From positions 1 through 44,524 of the forward strand of contig JACZKK010000009.1 in NCBI GenBank assembly GCA_014860115.1: DNA of 44,524 bases. The letters are read 5' to 3'. The DNA is from Ignavibacteriaceae bacterium. Lineage in GTDB: Bacteria; Bacteroidota; Ignavibacteria; Ignavibacteriales; Ignavibacteriaceae. How positions within the stretch are numbered: the first letter of the stretch is position 1; each line of letters starts with the position of its first letter. The position numbers and the translations under genes were made by a program. Of the stretch, positions 42,803 through 44,524 are shown piece after piece. The notes below the pieces were generated by a model that was given only the letters and a program-made list of their open reading frames with translations, made no database searches and was not told the origin of the DNA.

Positions 42803-43313
42803 GTTTCAATCTTTCGATCACTTTGGCAGTCAAATCATAATCAGGTTTTGCATAAAGAAAAAGTATATCTCCGCTTCTATCAAATACAAAATCCAGATCT
42901 TCTTCCGTTGCAACTTGCTGTATTATGGTAAAAACTTTATTCTGAATAGGCTTCATCAGTTCATTTTGCTTTTGAAATAATTCACCATTAGCTCCAAACT
43001 TTTTATCACGATAGTCTGCAATATCCTTTTGGAGTTTGGTTATTTCTGCCATTGCTTCAGCACTGGTTTGCTCGGTCATAATTAGTTTTCTTTTATCATA
43101 ATCATCCTGCTTGGCTTTAAGTTCTGATTCAAGCTTTCTTATTTCGGTTTGCCATTCCTGAATCAAAGCATCTAGCTTTTGCCTTGCATCCTGAACATCA
43201 GGATAATTATCCATGATTGTATCAGAATCAACGTAGCCGATTTTTAACTGTGCATTGCTAACGAATGACAGTAGTGGTAAGTAAACGAAAAGAGAGATGA
43301 AAATTAATTTCAT
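42795..43313 (-). CDS. ompH: OmpH/Skp-family periplasmic chaperone, copy 2
   Basis: This 172-aa protein has a signal peptide ([22 protein letters not shown]), then [20 protein letters not shown], a long charged helical coiled coil (about 45-115, [21 protein letters not shown]) and a C-terminal [27 protein letters not shown]. These are the features of Skp, a trimeric holdase that escorts unfolded outer-membrane proteins to BamA. It lies between the other Skp gene and lpxD. GGAG precedes the ATG. The family call is firm, but which copy is the true functional counterpart of E. coli Skp is unknown. Confidence 0.93.
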   Translation of the reverse strand: MKLIFISLFVYLPLLSFVSNAQLKIGYVDSDTIMDNYPDVQDARQKLDALIQEWQTEIRKLESELKAKQDDYDKRKLIMTEQTSAEAMAEITKLQKDIADYRDKKFGANGELFQKQNELMKPIQNKVFTIIQQVATEEDLDFVFDRSGDILFLYAKPDYDLTAKVIERLKLE

Positions 43314-43322
43314 AATGACTCC

Positions 43323-43373
43323 GGGGAGTTTAAATTTTTAATTACAGGTTCCTCCCCAAAAAGAAAGAACCTG
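43323..43373 (-). promoter_or_regulatory. Two competing hairpins between the Skp genes
   Basis: On the minus strand CAGGTTC (43367-43373) can pair with GAACCTG (43345-43351). The loop contains GGGGAG (43352-43357), which can instead pair with CTCCCC (43323-43328) immediately before the downstream gene's GGAG ribosome site. No U-tract follows, so this does not look like a normal terminator. Confidence 0.4.
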
Positions 43374-43392
43374 ATTATTAAAAAAAATGAAC

Positions 43393-43914
43393 TTATTTAC
43401 CCCTTTTCAGGTTATCCAGGACTTTAAAAGTTATATCGAATGCGGCATCTGCATAAAGCAAAACTATATCTCCACTCTTATCAAATATAAACTGCATGCC
43501 TTCACTTTTAGCAACCTGCTCAATTCCAGAATAAATTTTCCTTTTAACAGGTTCAAAAATCTCTTCCTGCTTTAAATAGATTTCTCCATTCGGCTGTCCA
43601 AATTTCTGATTTCTGAAGCCAAGTATTTTCTGTTCCATTGCGATAAGTTCCTGCTGCTTTGATAATTTCTGCTCATCAGTCATTGTTGCAGCCTGCTTTT
43701 GGTAGTCAGTGAGTAATTGCTGATATCCAAGTGTCATAGAGTCAAGCTGATCAGACCAAATTTTGGTTAGTGCATCAAGGTCACTTTGAGCTTTTATGGC
43801 TTCGGGTAATTGAGTAAGAATAATTTGAGAATCTACATAGCCGATTTTTTGTGCGGTCTGTGCAAATAGTGAAGTACTTAGAAGTACAAATAAAATTACA
43901 AGATAATTTCTCAC
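43393..43914 (-). CDS. ompH: OmpH/Skp-family periplasmic chaperone, copy 1
   Basis: This 173-aa paralogue of the next gene has signal peptide MRNYLVILFVLLSTSLFAQ, KIGYVDSQIILTQLPEAIKAQ, a coiled-coil tentacle region (about 45-110, with Gln-rich YQQLLTDYQKQAATMTDEQKLSKQQ) and the C-terminal MQFIFDKSGDIVLLYADAAFDITFKVLDNL. The start is GTG at 43914, with AGGAA about 8 nt before it and a good signal peptide directly following. It lies 37 nt after bamA, the usual place for skp. Confidence 0.93.
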   Translation of the reverse strand: MRNYLVILFVLLSTSLFAQTAQKIGYVDSQIILTQLPEAIKAQSDLDALTKIWSDQLDSMTLGYQQLLTDYQKQAATMTDEQKLSKQQELIAMEQKILGFRNQKFGQPNGEIYLKQEEIFEPVKRKIYSGIEQVAKSEGMQFIFDKSGDIVLLYADAAFDITFKVLDNLKRGK

Positions 43915-43951
43915 AGTTTTTTTTCCTTATGTTATTGTGAATTGTGTTAAA

Positions 43952-44524
43952 CTAAAAACCTCTGCCGAATTGAAAATGGAAAAGCCACTCCGGGTTTCTT
44001 CCATCAACAATTTTACGGTCAAAACCGTAACCAAAGTCGAAGCCTATTAAACCAATGGGATTGATTAATATCCTCGCCCCTACTCCAGCCGATCTTCTCA
44101 TATCAAAAATATCTGTTTTGTCAAAACTTTCAAAAACATTACCTGCTTCTGCAAATGTTAACAGGTAAAGTGGAATTGGTTCGAGAGTTACCGCAAAACG
44201 GATCTCTGCTCCGATTTTAGAGAAAACCCTTCCCCCAATTACCTGACCAAACTGATTTCGCGGTCCGACACTTCTATCCGGATAACCTCTCAATGGAACA
44301 GTTGCGATGACTAAACCGTTGCCTCCCATATAGAAAAATTCAAACGGTTGAATTGGTGTGCCCTTAACAATTTCATCAATATAGCCAAAGTCCGCAACGG
44401 TATAAAACACAAGCCTGTTAGTATTAAATAACCTTTTATACCATTCTGCTTTAAATGTATTTTTCAGATAGTCAACATCGCCGGGTAAAAATGGACCACC
44501 AGAAATTTCCATATCAAGTGTAAA
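43952..44524 (-). CDS. bamA: Outer membrane protein assembly factor BamA, C-terminal part (5' end outside window)
   Basis: About 190 residues of an Omp85 beta barrel. The frame stays open to the window's right edge (FTLD precedes Met at 44512), so this Met is not the start. VPLRGYPDRSVGPRNQFGQVIGG holds the conserved RGY/RGF motif of the barrel lid loop. MRRSAGVGARILINPIGLIGFDFGYGF and the terminal HFQFGRGF strand with final Phe are typical of BamA. BamA folds and inserts outer-membrane proteins. The following order of two Skp genes, lpxD and lpxC-fabZ, lpxA supports BamA rather than another Omp85 protein. The POTRA domains would lie outside the window. Confidence 0.92.
   Translation of the reverse strand, partial: FTLDMEISGGPFLPGDVDYLKNTFKAEWYKRLFNTNRLVFYTVADFGYIDEIVKGTPIQPFEFFYMGGNGLVIATVPLRGYPDRSVGPRNQFGQVIGGRVFSKIGAEIRFAVTLEPIPLYLLTFAEAGNVFESFDKTDIFDMRRSAGVGARILINPIGLIGFDFGYGFDRKIVDGRNPEWLFHFQFGRGF

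Noticed and set aside
43345-43373. Intrinsic terminator between the two Skp genes
   Set aside because: The stem is not followed by a T-run on the transcribed strand, and Skp-lpxD continue as a tight operon.

Overview
The window is AT-rich chromosomal DNA from a Gram-negative bacterium of the Bacteroidota/Chlorobiota group, most likely Ignavibacteria. Three things point there. Five secreted proteins end in a type IX secretion (T9SS) type-A sorting domain with the NYPNPFNP signature. LpxC is fused to FabZ. Several intergenic regions carry Bacteroidota-type promoters (TTG, about 20 bp, TAnnTTTG). The taxon is inferred from gene content; no rRNA is present.

Layout. 1-5079 (+): the 3' part of a Lon-family protease, pyruvate kinase, an AmmeMemoRadiSam-type radical SAM enzyme and a short-chain dehydrogenase. 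5080-5691 (-): a YrdC/Sua5/YciO protein, convergent with the dehydrogenase with no gap. 5909-6148 (+): rpmB, sharing a bidirectional terminator with the minus-strand ribosomal operon rpsF-ssb-rpsR-rplI (7862 down to 6218). That operon has its own promoter inside the 3' end of hppA. 7954-12390 (-): prs, rplY, pth and the membrane pyrophosphatase hppA, with a clear promoter before prs. 12499-13197 (-) is an unassigned lipoprotein, divergent from an FmdB zinc ribbon (13300, +).

13631-24885 (-) is an envelope operon: heptose kinase and adenylyltransferase (rfaE1, rfaE2), tamB, rnr, and a 1060-aa fusion of peptidase, propeller and outer-membrane barrel. 24995-36569 (-) holds five tandem T9SS cargo genes in two paralogous families. 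36699-37862 (-) is a secreted propeller protein whose signal-peptide start is built from degenerate octamer repeats. 37867-44524 (-) is the outer-membrane/lipid A cluster: bamA (partial), two Skp/OmpH genes, lpxD, lpxC-fabZ, lpxA, then a LipM/LplA-type enzyme and panB, the last four joined by 1- or 4-nt overlaps.

How the genes fit together. Two envelope blocks (lipid A, heptose, BamA, Skp and TamB) flank an array of proteins that are probably exported and surface-displayed. The most unusual observation is in the sorting domains of that array. Short palindromic or heptameric repeats, of several unrelated sequences, sit in frame at the same two loops in three neighbouring genes. No tRNA, rRNA, CRISPR array, transposase or phage gene was seen. 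No gene-free stretch exceeds about 220 bases.
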